DNA of 64,000 nucleotides from Selenomonas ruminantium AC2024 (GTDB lineage: Bacteria; Bacillota; Negativicutes; Selenomonadales; Selenomonadaceae). The notes beneath the pieces are model-generated. The model was given only the letters and a program-made list of their open reading frames with translations, was not told the DNA's origin and did not search any database. Below, piece by piece: positions 61,849 to 64,000 of this stretch; within the stretch, counting starts at the first letter, position 1; each line of letters opens with the position of its first letter. Position numbers and translations under genes: made by a program. The stretch is taken from contig NZ_JIAC01000001.1 in the NCBI RefSeq assembly GCF_000687995.1, positions 806,001 to 870,000 on the forward strand, written 5' to 3'.

Positions 61849-62959
61849 GAATCTCCACCCCCTTCACCAGCCAGTCCATGTGCTGCAGCAGACGGTCATC
61901 CCGAATGGATTCATCCGGTCGGCAGCGCAGGTTGCCCTGACGGTCGTAGATTTCACCGGCAAAGACGAAGCGCCCGCCCAGCATCGTTTTCTTTATCTGG
62001 TCAAGCCGTGCTTTTTGTTCGTCGGTGACAGCGGGAGAGAAGTCGCAAAGTTCCACAAAGCCAGCTTCCATGCCCACCCATTGCTTATCCATGTAGTTTA
62101 GTTCGCCCTTGAGATAGCGGCGGATGATGTCCTCGTAGTAGCGGTCCCAGTTGCAGACCACGGATGTCAGGGCATGGCTGGAGCGCCAGCTGTGTTTGCC
62201 TAAATCTTCGTAATAACCAATGTAATCGATGCCGAGCTTTTCGGCCACATCAGCAGCTGCGGGTTCGTCCTGATGGTAGGTGAGGATGTCGGCACCAGCT
62301 TCCGTAATCAGGCGGCGTGCTTCCTGTGCTTCCTTTTCCTCATCCTGCCAGCTGCCGGTCCACATGACGACGACCCGGGCGGCAGGATTTGTCTGCTGCA
62401 CACCCAGAGTGAAGGCGTTGATGCCGCGGTTGACTTCGGAGTTTTCCATGGCAGCCACGTAGCCAATTACATTGCTCTTGGTGCGCATGCCGGCCAGTGC
62501 GCCAGCCAGATAACGGCCCTGATACATGCGCACGAAATAGGAGGTCATATTGCGGGCATGACATTCAGCGGAGTTGGTGCCGAAGGCAATTTGAGGATAT
62601 TCGCGGACGAGTTTTTTGGCTTCCTGGGAGTAGGAGTAGCTGGCCAGGAAAATCATGCCGGCACCTTCGCTGGCGAGTTCTTGAACGGCCTGGGTGCAGG
62701 CACCGTCACCGATAATGCGTTCCTTGGTGATGAGTCCTATGCCCATGGCAGCACAGGCCTTGCGGATGCCGCGGTACTGAGGTGCGTTCCAGCCCTCTTC
62801 GTCAATGCCACCCAGCAGGACAATGCCGGCTTTTGGCTGGGGCTGGTCGAAGGTGCTGCTGGAAAAAATCCAACAGGCGGCAGCCAATACGATTAAGATA
62901 AAACTGACAATGAGCCGGGTAGCCCATTGGGATAAATTGTGATGCAGCCAGAAATTCAT
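61841..62959 (-). CDS. Membrane-anchored BMP-family binding protein
   Basis: A 372-residue protein with an uncleaved-looking N-terminal helix (~16-33) and a periplasmic binding domain of the basic membrane protein (PnrA-like) family (GIVLLGGIDEEGWN; MTSYFVRMYQGRYLAGALAG; DILTYHQDEPAAADVAEKLG). Family members bind nucleosides or similar small molecules for ABC import. No ABC transporter genes are near; instead it sits between the kinase and the HD-GYP genes, overlapping both by a few bases, so it probably delivers a ligand signal to the kinase sensor region. Confidence 0.82.
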
Positions 62960-64000
62960 ACCGTTCCCTCCCGAAGCTGATAGTCGCTGTCCTCATCAAT
63001 CATCTGCAGCATGATATCGGTAAAATAGGGATCAAGCTGCTTTCCACGGGCTTTGAGCATTTCCTGACGGACTTCTGCCTGGGGCAGACCGTCCCGGTAG
63101 CTGCGCTTGGAGGTCATGGCGTCGTAGACATCAGCCACAGCAATGATGCGTACCTTTTCCAGTATGGCCGTGCCAGAAAGACCGTCAGGGTAGCCGGTGC
63201 CATCATAGCGTTCGTGATGATGGCGGGAGGCACATAAAAGTTCTGGCATTTCCTTCACATGGGCGAGAATATCGCCGCCAATAATGGTGTGCTGCTGCAT
63301 GGCGGCGTATTCCTCGTCGGTCAGCCGGCCCTTTTTGTTGATGAGGCTGGAGGGGATACCAATCTTACCGATATCATGGAGCCGGGCCATATAGTAAACG
63401 GCGTTTTGGTATGCTTCTGATTTGCCTGCCCGACGGGCAATTTCCCGGGCGTAATCCGCTACGCGGCGGGAATGGCCGTTGGTGTACTTGTCTTTGGCAT
63501 CGATGGTGTCTGCCAGAGTTTCTACCATCTGCCGGAAGAGGCGCCGGGTAGAGGCCAGCTGTTCCTTGGCGATGGCGGTCTGTTGGTCGATTTCCTGCTG
63601 CATGTGGTGCTGCAGGGACTTGAGCTCCAGGGTGCGCTCGATGCGGCGCAGGATAAGAGTGGGAATGAAGGGTTTATGGACGAAGTCAAAGGCCCCGGCC
63701 TGAATGCCCTGCACCTCGGTTTCCTGGTCCGAGTCCCCCGTAAGTATGATGACGGGAATGTCCTTGGTGGCCTCATTTGCTTGCAGGGCCGCCAGTACCT
63801 CAAAACCATTCATTTCCGGCATATTGATATCCAGGAGTATGAGGTCTACAGATTGGTTGGGAAGCTGGGCCAGGGCTTCAGGTCCGCTGGACACAGCGGT
63901 GAAGTCGTAATTGACGCTGAGGATAGCTTCCAGCGTCATCTGATTGATGATATCGTCATCTACAGCCATTATGCTGCGGCGTTTTTTCGGTAGAAAATCC
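62956..64000 (-). CDS. Response regulator with HD-GYP phosphodiesterase domain, 5' end outside window
   Basis: A REC domain (VDDD at the start, LILLDINMPEMNG with the phospho-acceptor aspartate) is joined by a coiled linker (~115-150) to an HD-GYP domain (HSRRVADYA, HDIGKIG, HHERYDGTGYPDGL). It should hydrolyse cyclic di-GMP, opposing the cyclase at 17557. ATG 63969 has no ribosome-binding site, and the frame stays open to the window end (codons for FLPKKRRSI precede it), so the true start lies outside. It is the first visible gene of the REC/HD-GYP - binding protein - kinase operon. Confidence 0.88.
   Translation of the reverse strand, partial: DFLPKKRRSIMAVDDDIINQMTLEAILSVNYDFTAVSSGPEALAQLPNQSVDLILLDINMPEMNGFEVLAALQANEATKDIPVIILTGDSDQETEVQGIQAGAFDFVHKPFIPTLILRRIERTLELKSLQHHMQQEIDQQTAIAKEQLASTRRLFRQMVETLADTIDAKDKYTNGHSRRVADYAREIARRAGKSEAYQNAVYYMARLHDIGKIGIPSSLINKKGRLTDEEYAAMQQHTIIGGDILAHVKEMPELLCASRHHHERYDGTGYPDGLSGTAILEKVRIIAVADVYDAMTSKRSYRDGLPQAEVRQEMLKARGKQLDPYFTDIMLQMIDEDSDYQLREGTV

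Overview
The window looks like chromosomal DNA of an anaerobic Negativicutes bacterium, most likely a Selenomonas-like rumen or gut organism. Gene content is Firmicutes-like: Clostridium-order rnfCDGEAB, FakA-like, SNF2/SWIM and gluconate genes of Bacillus type. It is combined with diderm features: a heptosyltransferase-type GT9 enzyme for lipopolysaccharide core. HydG, AhbC/AhbD, Rnf and a DMSO-reductase-type molybdoenzyme point to strict anaerobic energy metabolism. The genus is inference; no rRNA or tRNA gene was seen.

Layout. 0-5 kb: a PLD-nuclease/helicase, a BASS-family transporter and an ECF S component. 5.2-10.5 kb: a gluconate block (kinase, 6-phosphogluconate dehydrogenase, GntP permease, RpiR regulator) behind a promoter covered by palindromes. 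10.5-17.3 kb: a protein phosphatase, then an orphan DmsB-like ferredoxin with a PucR-type regulator, then a TorD-like chaperone and DmsABC. 17.4-24 kb: a diguanylate cyclase, an FtsA-like protein with a long repeat tail, a FakA-like protein lacking its metal ligands, and a GT9 enzyme. 24-29.7 kb: SNF2 helicase, ArsC/Spx-like protein, small unknowns. 29.8-35.3 kb: rseC-like gene and the six Rnf genes. 35.6-38.9 kb: a TrxB-like flavoprotein and thiMED under a TPP riboswitch. 39-42 kb: a LacI regulator, a LacI-operator promoter reading into a gene-free stretch (candidate small RNA) and a DcuC-type carrier. 42-47.8 kb: TetR-AhbC-AhbD (siroheme-dependent haem synthesis), ProC and a MATE pump. 47.9-54.6 kb: a visibly AT-rich block of zinc-ribbon membrane proteins, lipoproteins and a PrsW-type protease. 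54.8-59.3 kb: HydG, thiC under a second, almost identical TPP riboswitch, a nitroreductase and an exported RelA/SpoT-like protein. 59.3-64 kb: a hybrid histidine kinase, a BMP-like periplasmic binding protein and a REC-HD-GYP phosphodiesterase that runs off the window.

Two signals are not explained by ordinary genes. First, five full copies and one decayed copy of a ~180-205 bp nested palindrome lie 11-43 bp after stop codons. Their paired arms differ between copies but stay complementary, and the conserved loop always points in the direction of the gene before it. Second, two gene-free stretches (about 17403-17536 and 40118-40374) encode hairpins that present CCCC loops, including the same UCCCC loop on different but complementary stems. 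One of them is driven by a near-consensus promoter with a perfect LacI-type operator. Both are candidates for undescribed RNA-level regulation.
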